Source of the DNA: Morella rubra
Lineage: Eukaryota > Streptophyta > Magnoliopsida > Fagales > Myricaceae
Assembly (NCBI GenBank): GCA_003952965.2
Contig: CM025849.1
Coordinates: forward strand, 7,227,947-7,291,946
DNA: 64,000 nucleotides
Direction of reading: 5' to 3'
The translations under genes and the position numbers were made by a program. The notes under the pieces were generated by a model, which saw only the letters and a program-made list of their open reading frames with translations, made no database searches and was not told where the DNA came from. This document shows, piece after piece, positions 12,710 through 24,909 of the stretch (within the stretch, counting starts at the first letter, position 1; every line of letters begins with the position of its first letter).

Positions 12710-14012
12710 AATTGTACGTTGTACTCTCTCAGAGGCGAATGGAAGAGATTGGACTGAACGATTCAGGAAGTTCACAAACTTCTGACGAATTTAGAGTGGA
12801 TGGCAGCATCGGTTGGTCACCATCTGACCGATATGCACAAGTAATTGGTCCAGAACGACATGGTCGCATTCGCGGCGTTGGATTAGGACCAACTCCTTCA
12901 TCTCATCCTACCAACACCAACGTAAGATACAGTCAGCCGACATCCTCTAGTAACGAGAGAGCCGTATTTATGGAAAATAGAGTTCAGATGTTGGAGTCTG
13001 AAGTAGCATCGCTAAAATCTACAATACAAATGATGGCACAAGCTTGGGTAAAAGTTTTATTTACTTATCCTTAAATATTACTATTGACTCTATTTATGTA
13101 TATTTCGTAGTTAATTAATGTTTGTTTAACTGTTGTAGGAGCAACGTCAATACCAAGATGTTCCAATAACAATCAGGTTTCACCAGCAATTCATAGATCA
13201 TCTCATGCAAGTCGGAAAACAAGTGTTGGTAAGATACAAACATAAATGAATACTGTTATTAATTTAATTTTAAGAATGTATGAAGCTCTTTTAGCTTTGT
13301 TCATGTCATTACTGTTTGTTAATTTTACATTATTGTAATAGCAGACAATGCCGATGACGCAGAAAGTGGAGGAGCAGATGGTGCTGAAGGTGGACAGGAT
13401 TAAATTTAGAGTTATTTGTACTTCAATGTCATGACTTGTTAGCCTTTAGTCTACTGAGAAAATATCATTAACTTATTTTTGTTTGATGTAAAACTTGTAA
13501 GACCTCCTATAATGAAATATATTTTGTTTTATTGCACTTTTCTTTGTTTCCATTAATCAATACAATCTCATATAAGAACAAATTTGTATGGTAGGAAAAT
13601 ATAACCCAAAAAAGAGATTTAAAAAAAAAAAAAAACCTATAGCAGCGGTCACTGACCGCCGCTATAGGTGAAACCAACGTAAAGGGTTATAGCGGCGGTT
13701 AGGTGACCGCCGCTATAACCACATGTCAGACCGCGCTAAAAACATGTAGCGGCGGTCACCTGGCCGCCGCTACAGATCGTCCGCGGCAAAAAGTTGGCTA
13801 TATAGCGGCGGTCAGACCGCCGCTGTGTGACCGCCGCTATATAGCCAACGTATACACAGCGGTCTCCACAACCGCCGCTATAGGTCTGTGCCGACGGAGA
13901 TATAGCGGCGGTCACGACCGCCGCTAAAAACCGCTGCTATAGGATATAACAGTGGTTTTGGACCTATAGCGGCGGTGTACGGCCGCCGCTATAGGCCTTT
14001 ATTCCTGTAGTG
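12710..14012. mobile_element. CACTA element 2, terminal ~1.3 kb (right-arm copy)
   Basis: The terminus reads CACTACAGGAATAAAGGC on the minus strand, ending at 14012. It is preceded by the tatagcggcgg subterminal repeat block (13640-13990) and the encoded-protein exons. A real CACTA element has two different subterminal regions; here both outer ends are copies of one end, so this is half an element seen twice. Flanking 3-bp target duplications cannot be assessed. Confidence 0.8.
12732..13401 (+). pseudogene. CACTA-encoded plant transposase-like protein (Ptta/En/Spm family), C-terminal exons
   Basis: The first exon probably starts after a ctctctcag acceptor near 12732 and ends at 13047 (TGG, then gtaaaag). 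The second exon is 13139-13228, phase 0, with clear AG and GT borders. The last exon starts at about 13342; one frame there gives a short acidic tail ending in TAA at 13401. The protein contains RHGRIRGVGLGPTPS, the signature I associate with the plant Ptta/En/Spm transposase family (inference from family knowledge), then a predicted coiled coil from ENRVQMLESEVASLKS. The N-terminal part is missing because the palindrome axis cuts the upstream intron. It is likely a DNA-binding accessory protein of the element rather than the DDE transposase. No stop occurs inside the two main exons. Confidence 0.65.
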
Positions 14013-14948
14013 AATCTTAAACTAACTAGAAACGTACACATTCAATAAAATGCACTTATTTTCAAGATTCATAGCATATTCAAATCAAAATACATGAAAA
14101 CAAAATCTATGCAAAAAAAAAAAAAACTACAAAACAAAGTTTCATGGATTAAAATGCGTTAAAAAGCATACCTGTAGTGTGTAGAGGCTAGGAAATACGA
14201 GTTGCACAGAGGAAACGAGGAAATGAGAGATTAAGAGAAAATTTTGGTGAGTTTGTGAGAATGTGAGAAAATGAGTGGGTTGGGAGTGTGTTATAATCCG
14301 ATGAATGATTGTTTAAAAAACTGTCAGAAACGTTTCCTTAATTAACGATTCATATTCTGAACGTTCATAATTTGCTGGAACGGGTTACCTACAACCGTTC
14401 GAACGTTACTAAAAAAATAATAAACTAGATGATGACGGGACGTGCATTTATTATGGTAGGGAAAAAAATGCTTATGTTTTTCAAGACATGTAATGGCATC
14501 CCAAAAGATTCGTTGTTGTCCGAATGAAGGTTTTTAAGAACAAACACTGTGGATTTGGGTATCGAGATGTACACGTTAGTTCAAACGGTGATGGAGATTG
14601 GCATTATAACGTTAATTTATTCGTTTGAGCACTTTCAAAACCATGTAAGTAAAGTTGGAAAGGTTATTGAAGGTTTGAACGAGATGATTTTAACGGACGA
14701 GTTTGTCCCTAAAATTACTCTTTTTTTGGGACGGGAAGATTCCGTCCCAAAAACTCAGTCAATTTTTTTGCGATAGTGGGTTTTCGTCCTAAAAATTGAC
14801 TTCCTTTTTTTTTACGGATAATTTCGTCCCCAAAAAAAAAAAACTATCAAGAGAAAAAAATGGGACATATTGAATTTCAGTCCCAAAAACAATAGTACTT
14901 TTTGGGATGAATTTTTTGGCATCCCAAAAAGTAAAATTTGTCGTAGTG
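14013..14948. mobile_element. CACTA element 1, terminal region (right-arm copy)
   Basis: The element end reads CACTACGAC on the minus strand and finishes at 14948, with ttttgggacg-type subterminal repeats at 14690-14920. This arm retains short segments absent from the left arm (around 14320-14410 against 10990-11070), consistent with deletions in the left copy. Confidence 0.65.
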
Positions 14949-15590
14949 TCATGGCAAAAATGACTCAAAATTTCCAACTGTCGATGATCCTTTATTGGTG
15001 ACAACCAAATCCTGATTGGAGGGTGCAAAATATATTTAACCTCACCTTTTTTTTTTCTTCAGAATGACTGGAAAATAATGATAGAAGAGTAATGAGTAAA
15101 TTTACAAATCAGGTTTATGCAATTTTTTTTTTTTTTTTGTAACGAGTGAAATCTCATATGGTTAGACTATCCTAGTGTGGTGCCTATCTAAGGTGCCCAT
15201 AAACTTTGAAAAGACTAGTGCAGGAACCCATCACCTGCGATAGGTTTATGCAAAGTTTTCTTTCAAGAAAGAACCAAACCACATGCATAAAAACTTTTGA
15301 AAGACCAACTCTGTTTGGATAATTTTTATGCAAACATATTTTTATTGAAGTTAGTGTAGATCTTATTGGAATTTGTAAAAAGTAGCTGTCAAAAAATTTC
15401 CATCAATTTCTTATGCTAACAACCAGAGGCTAAAACTTTGGAAGACGGGCATATTTGGGAGCGAGTTTTTTTGGATGTCTTAGATGGTGTTTGCAAACCA
15501 AAATTTTGGTAATGTAAAAATTTTGATTTATGGGAGTTAATGAAAAACTAAAGTGAAAAATGGTTTGAGTAAATATTTTATGTTTATTGA
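14949..15590. other. Sequence between CACTA 1 and the gypsy LTR, right arm
   Basis: No gene is seen. AT-rich non-coding DNA, mirrored at 9791-10463. Confidence 0.4.
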
Positions 15591-15936
15591 TGGGCCATAA
15601 TATGACTGGCCTAGCTGTAGTCCCGCCCAAGACCATAGTCACACCCAAGGCCCCCGACCCGTACGAATATAAATTAATCCCTCCATGCCTTCCTTCTCGG
15701 TTATTCAAAGAGTCCTAAAGGCTCACGGTATTAAACTCCTCTTAGGACTCTATCCCCCTCATATATAAATAGTCAGGAACCCCCTTCATATTTTCTTAAG
15801 CTTAATTACTTCTCTAATACTAAAACTCTCCTTGAGATCTAACTTAGGCATCGGAGTCTCCACATCAACGCCGCCCCTTCCTTGTTTCCTTTCAGGTCTG
15901 ATTGGCTCCAGCTCTTGGTGATTTTTTTCATCATCA
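15591..15936 (+). repeat. Ty3/gypsy 5' LTR (start approximate)
   Basis: The 3' boundary is supported: the sequence ends in catcatca at 15936, three bases before the primer-binding site. A TATA-like catatataaatag lies near 15759-15771, a plausible LTR promoter. The 5' boundary is a guess at the tgggccataatatg stretch near 15591; without a readable 3' LTR it cannot be fixed. Confidence 0.5.
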
Positions 15937-15938
15937 GT

Positions 15939-15954
15939 TGGCGCCGTCTGTGGA
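15939..15954 (+). other. Gypsy primer-binding site
   Basis: The sequence tggcgccgtctgtgga directly follows the LTR. The ggcgccgtctgtgg type of primer-binding site is common in plant Ty3/gypsy elements, where a tRNA 3' end primes minus-strand DNA synthesis. The mirror is at about 9458-9473. Confidence 0.75.
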
Positions 15955-16040
15955 AACTCTCGAAAAAAAGCCTCCTCCAAACATTGTACGCTCACCACAG
16001 CATCCTCCAACCATCCCTTTTGCATCCCTTTTTCACTGCA

Positions 16041-17080
16041 ATGACTTCCTCTGTTGAAATACCAAATGCGACCAGGCAACTCCGGAGACAAACGCGGGGC
16101 TCGTCCAAAATAACAATGCAATGACAAACTCAGAACTTGTCCCCAATAGTGACGCGTTACTAGCCACCTTGGTCCAGGCTGTCGAGAATCTTGTCCACCA
16201 GATCAACACGACCCCACAAGCCATGCCTCCACTGTCCCCTCCATGTTTACATATGTCTCATTCACACGAAGAAACTGTAGACAACCCCTCGACTCACCAA
16301 TCTCCTCCCAAGCAGCATAGAGAGGAAGGTTGGCAAGCTGCCTTCCATGAGCAGATGGCCAGATAGGCAGAACAGATCTTGTTACTCCAACAGAAGCTGA
16401 GCAAAATGGAGTACCCTAAAACCAATGACTCCACCATCCTTAGCAAACGTCGGCAGCTCCCTATTTACGTTGAAGGTGCTGGTGTGCACGCTGCCCCTAT
16501 GCTTTCGACCACTCAGATCGACTTGTTCGACGGCTCCGGCGACCCCTACGACCACCTGGAGATCTTCCGCCAATACTTGTACGTCCAATCATATGCATAT
16601 CTTATCCTTTGCTATGTGTTCTAATTAACTCTTTAGGGATTAGCACAATGATGGTTTTTTGGTCTACCGGCTGGAACCATCGACGACTTTGACACCCTTG
16701 GCACGTAGTTCCTGAGCCATTTCATATCCAATCGGTGGATCAAATGCCCGACTTCCTATTTGTTTAGCATCAAGCAAAATCCTAAGGAAAGCCTACGCAA
16801 TTACATAGCCCGCTTCAATCGTGAGGTCATCATAGTCTCCTAGGCTACCGATGAGGTCAAGCTTGTGGCTTTAATGACAGGTCTCCTGCCAAGCGATTTC
16901 CTTAAGACCCTCACGAGGAAAGCCCCGACCAATTTTGCAGATGCCATGACGAAAGCACATAAACACATGAACTTTGAGGACATGTTCGCTGCACATCTCC
17001 ATTCCACACCTTCTGACCAGTAGGGGGAGAAAAGGGACCGTGACGTCGACCGCTCGCACTATCGAGATAAATGATCGCGA
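16041..17080 (+). pseudogene. Gypsy gag pseudogene
   Basis: Fragments in several frames give a gag-like protein. A hydrophilic N-terminal part (16121-16366) is followed by a region with QIDLFDGSGDPYDHLEIFRQ at about 16515-16575. Then comes the retrotransposon gag core (LPAGTIDDFDTL, IKQNPKESLRNYIARFN, VALMTGLLPSDFLKTL) to about 17000. The retrotransposon gag family signature W-F-x-L-P-x-G-x-I and the ESLRxYxxRF motif are recognisable. At least six stops and frame changes interrupt it. The product would have been the capsid protein of the element's virus-like particle. Confidence 0.75.
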
Positions 17081-17701
17081 ACTGTCAGGGACCGTTCGCC
17101 ACGACCAATGAGGCGCGATCTGCCACCTCTAGAGCCATGCCCTCCCACCACTTTCATGGCCCTCAATGCTGCCCTTAGGGAAATTTTGATGCATATAAGG
17201 TAAGACCCAAGTGTCAAATGGCATTTAAAGCTAAAAACACCATTTGAGAGGCGAGACTAGAACAAATATTATAAATTCCATGAAGATCACAGACACAACA
17301 CGGACAACTACTATGAGCTCAAGAGACAAATTGAGTATCTACTCTAGTAAGAAAAACTACGACGCTTCATACTATAGCATGGCGTTCCTCGACAAGACCA
17401 TTCCAGCGAATACACCCCATACCAGGATCGCCAACCTATGGTAGACAACTTGCTCGCACAAATAGATTTACCCCCACCTCCTTCTCGGGGGAAGGTCCGA
17501 ATGATCATAAGAGGACACAACATTGGTGGCTCTAGTAGGAGAGCATAAAAGAATTACGTGTAGGAAGCGCAACACCAATAGGTTTTCCTTGCAGAATAGT
17601 ACCCCAAGCGACCTCGTACGGAAGAAATAACTATTACGTTCACAACATCCAACACAAAAGGAGTCATACAGCCTCACAATGATGCACTTGTCATCACTGT
17701 T

Positions 17702-18409
17702 ATGATATCCAACTTTGTTGTTTGGAGGGTGCTCGTCGACAACGGCAGTTCAGTTGACATAAGCATTTTCGGGGCTTACGACCAATTAGGTATCCAAGAC
17801 TCCCCCCTCGTATCTCGTGATGTGGAGCTGTTCAGGTTTGCCGGAGAACGAGTCAGTCCGGTAGATTCTGTGCTGCTGTCAGTAATCATGGGCACCTACC
17901 TCGCTACCGCCACCACCCTCGTGGACTTTCTTGTGGTCAACAAATGGTCTTTGTCCAATGCTATCATCAGATGCTCTACTCTGGCTACCTTCCACGTCAT
18001 CTCCTCCATCTATCATCTAACCTTAAAGTTTCCCACCCTTATAAGACTGGGTATTGTCAAAGGAGATCAAAAAGCTGCTCGAGGCTACTACTATTCTGTC
18101 GTAAAAGGTGAATCTTGTCAGGTTGTGGAGAAAAGCCACAAAGTTACCAGCGACACTCCTGCCGAGCTGCCCCCAATAGACACCGACCTTGAGCTCGACG
18201 ACCAAAACCAAAAGAGCATGGTCAAACCACAAGTTGCGGAGAGCCTAGACGAGGTCGAAATTGCACCAGGAAAGACAATACGCATCAGCGCTGCGCTGAC
18301 TGGAACTCTACGTGATACCTTGGTCAAATTCTTGGTGCAACATTGCATTGCATTTGCATGGTCTCACTCAGATATGGAAGGAATCGATCCAAACATCATC
18401 GCCCACTAG
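17702..18409 (+). pseudogene. Gypsy aspartic protease region (pol N-terminus)
   Basis: An open stretch of 235 codons begins with a retropepsin-like segment: VWRVLVDNGSSVDISIFGAY, where the expected catalytic D-S/T-G is replaced by D-N-G. The downstream part (VDFLVVNKWSLSNAIIRCSTL, then STYHL-like SIYHLTLKFPT and GDQKAARGYYYSVV) matches the conserved block after the protease in plant Tat-type pol, where ILGR is expected but IIRC is seen. The frame ends in a TAG at 18407-18409, just before the reverse transcriptase. Confidence 0.75.
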
Positions 18410-19497
18410 TTGAGTATCTTACCAGACGCCAAACCTCTCCGACAAAAGAGGAGGACCTTTGCACCCGAACGCAATCAAGCAATTGCTGAGGAGGTTAGTA
18501 AATTGCTAGTTGCCAACTTTATTCGTGAGGTGCACTATCCCGACTGGCTCTCCAATGTGTTCATGGTGAAAAAAGCCAATGGTAAGTGGCGGATCTGTGT
18601 GGACTTTAAAGATCTTAATCGGTCGTGTCCCAAGGACAGTTTCCCCTGCCTTGTATCGATCTACTGGTCGACTCCACCGCCGAGCATGAGATGTTGTCAT
18701 TTCTTGATGCATTCTTGGGATACAACCAGATACGCATGGAGATCCGTGACCAAGAGAAAGCAACGTTTGTTACTGACAGAGGCCTATACTGCTATAAAGT
18801 CATGCCCTTTGGGCTAAAGAATGCAGGAGCCACATACCAACAGCTTGTCAACCTCAGGTTCAAACATTAGATCGATAGAAACATCGAGGTCTACATGGAC
18901 GACATGTTAGTAAAAAACATCTGAGCTCATGATCATTTGGTTGACCTTAAGGAAACATTCCAAGTTTTAAACAAGTACCGCATGAAACTTAATACAACCA
19001 AATGCGCCTTTGGGGTCTCCTCTGGCAGGTTCCTAGGGTTCCTAATATCCAATTGAAGAATAGAAGCCAACCCGGAGAAGATACAAGCAATCATTGAGCT
19101 ACAACCCCTGCACACCACACAGGAGATGCAGCGTCTCATTGGCAATGTATTGGCCCTCAATCGGTTCATTTCCCGATCTACTGATAAGTGTTTGTCGTTC
19201 TTCAAAACTCTCTGCACCAGTTTTGCATGGATTGGCGAAAAATACCTCAACAACCCACCTTTACTCAGTTACCCAAACCAAGGAGATACGCTCTACTTAT
19301 ATCTCACCGTCAACGACCTGGCCTTCAGCATCGTCTTGCTCTGGGAAGAGGACGGGCACCAGCCCCCCTATACTATGTCAGCAAGGCTTTGCGAGGGGCC
19401 GAGAAACGGTATTCCCCTATAGAGAAAGCGGCATTTGCTCTCCTTGTCACAGCTCAGAAACTCAGACCGTATTTCCAAGCTCACACGGTTGTAGTTC
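18410..19497 (+). pseudogene. Gypsy reverse transcriptase and first part of RNase H
   Basis: The frame opens with the RT fingers region (FIREVHYPDWLSNVFMVKK, WRICVDFKDLNRSCPKDSFP). A one-base loss near 18640 shifts the frame, which resumes with IDLLVDSTAEHEMLSFLDAF and VMPFGLKNAGATYQ. The catalytic YMDD lies at 18892-18903. Stops occur before and after YMDD (near 18870 and 18924) and near 19055. The thumb and connection region continues through GRFLGFLISN. RNase H follows (YVSKALRGAEKRYSPIEKAA near 19370-19430) and is cut at 19497 by the LTR insertion. The product would copy the element's RNA into DNA; as read it is dead. Confidence 0.85.
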
Positions 19498-22400
19498 TGT
19501 CACGCCCCAAATGCTAACTCGAAGGGGTTAGTAACAGCTGCGAGCATCCCCAACAAGGAATACTCAAGCGAACTTACTAAATTCTTGCAACGGAATTTTT
19601 TTTTTTTATATAGACTAATGCGCGTAATGAAACATTAGAACCTGCTCCGCAAACAATAACTTGAAGTAATTACAACACAGTCACAAAATATCAATTGGTT
19701 AAAAACCCTAAACTTTACTGGGCCGAATAACCCATGACCACCACACATCGGAGGCTCATGTCGGCTCTTTCAAAAATTATCTCTAAACTTTGCTGAAATT
19801 TACTGAAATAACAAAAAGGGAAGAGGAAGTCCTCGTCAGCCCCTCTCCTAAGTTTTAAGGTCCTCTTCTTAGGTTTCCTCACCTGAAATATTGTCTGGAA
19901 TGATACAATTTAAAAACTGTGAGTTGAATGACTCAGTAAGGGATATGCAAATAAACTAGTGCATGTCGTTGCCATACTGCCCAAAACACATGAATATCGC
20001 ATGTACCAACCCAACCACAAACAAAAATTGATCCACAAAAACTAGAAAAACTCGCAAGCCGCACTATCTGCAAATGCGAACCTCGACTACTGCACACAAA
20101 ACCCAATGTATTGAAATCAACTTGAAAACCAATCAAACCAGCATCAAAGTACATTTCCCTATTAATTCATTTCTTGAAATACTTTATCGAGATAAAGAAC
20201 TATGAACTACTAAAATTCCCCGACCATTCAGCATTACCCTCTGAACACCACATCAAGGGATCGTGCCCCGTTCCCTTATCCATGACTATTCCCCTTCAAT
20301 TTTCCCCACCACCGTATCTGCGACAATTTATATAAGCGCCTAACAATCAATTGAAATTACGAAACCTAGAACAACACAACGAAACTACATGGCCCCAAGG
20401 CATAAAACCCTAACATGAGACCACTAGACTTTCTTCACCACATCTTTCCGAACGTACGTTCACGAACCCTTCATAGCAAAAATCTAAAAGACTTCTTCTG
20501 CACCCATCAAAAGTAAACGCTGAAATCATTCGCAACAATTTACCACTAACAAAAGAACACCTCAAAAAACACTAACCAATCAACCCAACCAAACAAAAAC
20601 ATAAACCCCAAAATTAACACTACTCGCATTCGATCACACCACTCTACGCGAGTGGCATGATAACATCACTATTTAAATCGGAACAACAAGCCAAAAAGGT
20701 ACACCCGGACCCCAAAACCTCCATAGACCCACCTTACACCCTCATTCAACCACTATACATTTCATCAGTTACCCTAAGGTATCCTCTCTCACTACCTTCA
20801 ATATTGACATAACATAACCTTCTTCTTTATAAACCTAAATATACAAATCTTCCAAAAAGATAGGTCTCCCCAACAAAAAAACCCCCAACACTAAACTCAC
20901 CATTCAGAAAATAGATCTAGTCACACGCCACAAAGAGAAAACAGAAACAAAAGAGAAATAAGATGAACAACAAAGCCAAAATAAGAACATATAATAAATA
21001 AATATAGAGAAAAAATATACCGTTAAATGCGAAACAAACGCACGATACACCAAGCCTTAAAGTCCATAACTTAAGCATAAAGTTTCGTACTTTCATTTCC
21101 CCAAAAGAAATTCTATATCTCCTAATCTAACACCACTCCTTGAAAGCCTTATCGAAGAAAAATAGAAAGTACAATAAACGTGCTCATGACTCAAAACAAA
21201 AAAATAGAAACAATATGACGTGCTCATGTCATGCTTGATGATAAATATACATGATGTGTATCATTCCAGTTTTTGGAAAAATATAATTTTCCACTTACGT
21301 CCCACTTGAGCTTATGGTGCCACCTTGCCTACAAATGAGTCATACTAATATCATTTAGAGGTTTACTAGATGTAGAAAATAATCATTCAATCAACTTCAG
21401 CACATCATACAAAATCACCCACATTTCTTGACTTCCCAATGGTGATCCTACAATGCAAAGTATTATCTTAAGGTCGCTGAAGCCATAAGACTTGGATGCT
21501 AAACTGATCCTTACACTAATTTATATAACACATTAAAATTTCAGGTAATTTGGAGCTCGTTTGCCACTCGAAAGATTTACTCGAAAATGTGAGTTGCTGA
21601 GGACGTCCAAGCGGGCAGTCCCGACGTCTCTAGCTCCAAAATTCATAACTTCAAAAACACCGCTCCAAATTACAAGAAATTTCTTTTAAAATATTCTTAT
21701 TTCACAGTTCAAGCTTGAAGATAAAAATCATAAACATCGGAATGTCCATGCATCGTCGAAAACACTTCATATCAGAAACAATTCCTAGAGTAATACTGCT
21801 GCTGCCACCAGCTCGGCCTTCTACTTTCAAAACATCACAACTTATTCATTACATCTCTAAATCACACAAAATTTACCTTAAAATGTTCTTCTTTCATAAG
21901 CTTAAAATTCAAGATCAAACTCATAAAATTTGCGAAACTATACAACAATCCAAGAAGGCAACCTCCCGAAGAATGAAACTAGCATTCCGGACGTACTAGA
22001 AGCACATCATGGAAACAAAGCTAGAACCCACAAAAATAGTCCGGCCTTGAAACGCCAAAGTCGAAAAAACACAAACAGCAATGCAAGTTATGAACAATAT
22101 CCGACACCGTAAAACTAAAAAACTATATCTATTTATCACCCACAAGGTCTAAAGCAGAGTCTTAAAATACTTACCAATAATAATTCCCTAGAAAAGAATC
22201 CATACAAATTCTTAGAATGACAGTAAACACACAACTCCTCTTCTAAGATCCAAAGGATACAGCGCCAAGGCTTGAAGTACAAATAGCACTACCTAGTTCC
22301 CAGAGCCGTTGAACAAAATAAAAAAAACATGCCTGCGCCAGGAGATACATTTCCAAGCAACTTGTCATACACTTAAAACAGAAAAAAATCCAGCAACAGT

Positions 22401-24909
22401 CTAAACAAACCCTCTACTTTCGTAATGATACCGAGACTAACAAAATTCTAATCCTACACGCTATAAAAAGAAATCTACATCCATGCAAAACCAAGAAACC
22501 AAAGCTAAGCAATAAGCACGAACGGGCACATGCGCCCAACCAAAAATCCAACACACCCCAAACATTGAGATATTGGTAATGCTCACTACAGAGCAAAAAG
22601 ACGAACACATAAAAAACATGCGAGCCCGATAAAAACATAAAAAAAAATAACCCATCAATCTCTAGCACATATGAGTAAATTCACATAAAGACGCAGCAAA
22701 TAACACAAAGGAACATAATCATATTCCCCCAAAGATTCAATAACAGATCAAAACCCAAACTAGTATCAACTACTATAAATCCCTTAACAGATAACAAAAG
22801 TCCCGCCTCCACGAGCAACCATATAAGAACTTTCCACGTCACCCTCACCAACATTACCTAAGTACCATATAACAACAAACAGCAACCAGATACCAACTAC
22901 GGCAGGCACAAAAAGCCCACCACCATCCAGCCACCCGACCAAAATCCGCAGAGACGAAATACGAAACAAAAAACCACAAAAAAAAGACAGCACAAACACA
23001 AAAAAAACTCGACCCAACAAGCCCAAAACCCCACCCAAAACAAGCAAACCACACTGGCAGTGACCAACAACAATTCAAGATACACACAAGACAACTGACC
23101 CTTAAACACCTTGTCTACCAACCAACCCCCACAAATTTCCAAACACTTCAAATCACCTACCGCCGAGCGCAACTAACAAGATGTGCCAAGAAAAACCAAA
23201 GTTCTCATGCGTCAGAAGTCCTGACATAATTCGAAGCAACGCAAGCCACACATAGTCACACAACATCCCATTGCGCCAGAGACGACCCCCCCAATAACAC
23301 CTTCAATACAATCAATGACGCCCAATATTCCTATGCTTAAATAATATCCAACACATCATACACTACAAATTTACCAACAACACCAAACACTGAACAAGAC
23401 CAGACTCATCATTAAGCGAATCATCTTTAATAACTCAATCAGACCAATAAACGCTATAAGACCATACACTAATGCCTTTTCATCTTAAGGGCTTCTCTAA
23501 CAACAACACCTTCTATGCCAGATGCCTTACCCCTGTTACAATGAAAAAATTCCTCATACCAAACACTGCCATACACATCAAAAACATCTCAACAACATCG
23601 CAAACCCAAGTCAAAACAAAACCAAATCAACAAACCTGAACGAAAAAAGACATAAAAAAACCATAACAATGAAAACAATCAAAACGAAACGAAAGACAAC
23701 CAAATCAGGAACAAATCATAATCAACATATGCAAACAACAAAAAAAAATAGCTCCAAAAACAAACCCACAATACACAAAAACGTTCAAGTTCACACTATA
23801 TAACAAACAAAAAAAACAGCTGCATAATTTTAGAAAACCCGAGTGAAAAAACCGTGCAACTAATATCAAAATATCCCCAAACCATCCAATCGAACGTCAA
23901 ACTCCACCAAACTGACCGACCATAAAGAGACAAAAACTCAACAGATCACAACATAAGCAAAACGACCAAAAACAACAAAATAACCCCAACGTAAACGACC
24001 ATTAATATAAAGCGAAACACAGAAAAACTTAAGTCGCAACACACAATAATTGACACACCAACAAGAAAAATATATGATATCCAAAAAATACGTTACAAAT
24101 ACCCCTTCGCATTCCCGAACCCTTGGCTTATACACTATCATCGGCGATAATGTTCCCACACTACCATATCTAACTCCATCACCTGAACTTCTCACGCTAA
24201 TCACAAATCTCCTAGTCACTCGTTATCTACACCACCTTATTCCTTCCCTTCCGAGCTATAACTCCTCTCTCAATACCTTCCTCAACTACATTATCTATTG
24301 GGTGTTGTGAACGCTCGAAACGAGTACAGCAGAACGCTTCATAAAAACCGAAAACAGATGCGGAGGAAAAAAGAGGAAGTCACACAAGAAGGCTACGACA
24401 CAAAACGAAAATAGTGAAAGTGATGCGGCAAAAAGGGGGTTTAGGCGTGAAGTGTATTTTGGGGAAAAGACAAGGCTGCCATATCCCCCTGTTTTCCCTC
24501 CTTCACTTGATTCCCCATTTTATTTTTTTTGCCACTTCATTATTATTAACCCCAACATGCCTTTCACACCATTTTTTTTTTCAAGAGTCAAACTCCCTAA
24601 TTCCCTAATTCAATTCTTCCAAATATTGCAAACTTAGAGATATATTCCAACAATTAAATGATTAGTTTAATTAATCCCAAATACTCAAATTTAATACTAT
24701 TAAAAATTGCAAACGATATAACATGTAAATCATAGCTAAAGATGCATAAAAATGCCAGGGGGAACATTCCACCTAGACAAAATTTTAGATTAATTTACCC
24801 ATACATGCCTTTCTCAATAATTAGAGTAATAAACACACACACACAACTTAAAGAAGTCATTTTTTTTTTTTTTTTTTTACAATGATAGAAATAAGGTCGG
24901 GGTCTCACA
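19498..24909 (-). mobile_element. Tekay/Del-like LTR inserted in gypsy RNase H (minus orientation)
   Basis: The insertion begins tgtcacgcccc and ends ggggtctcaca, and is flanked by a perfect 5-bp duplication agttc (19493-19497 and 24910-24914). Removing it restores the RNase H reading across the junction. On the minus strand it starts TGTGAGACCCCGACC and contains cccttactgagtcattc near 19935, matching the cttactgagtcc stretch of the solo LTR at 57198-59317. TG...CA ends with CACGCCCC-type termini are typical of chromovirus (Tekay/Del) LTRs. No internal coding region is seen, so it looks like a solo LTR. Its 5.4 kb length is large and may be inflated: about 20.1-24.0 kb has the same A/C-rich, unreadable texture as 25.94-33.1 kb. 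Confidence 0.75.

Larger units (their letters stand above)
12710..18762. repeat. Right arm of the ~6 kb inverted repeat
   Basis: This is the mirror of 6661-12670. It is the cleaner arm: frames and splice motifs are better preserved, and it runs without interruption into the gypsy reverse transcriptase beyond 18762, where the left arm turns to noise. Annotated contents are the CACTA termini (12710-14948) and the gypsy 5' half (from about 15591). Confidence 0.95.

Noticed and set aside
12306-13074. Two separate genes facing each other around the axis
   Set aside because: The minus-strand frame at 12306-12668 and the plus-strand frame at 12712-13074 are the same sequence in the two arms, and both start at TTG within a probable intron.
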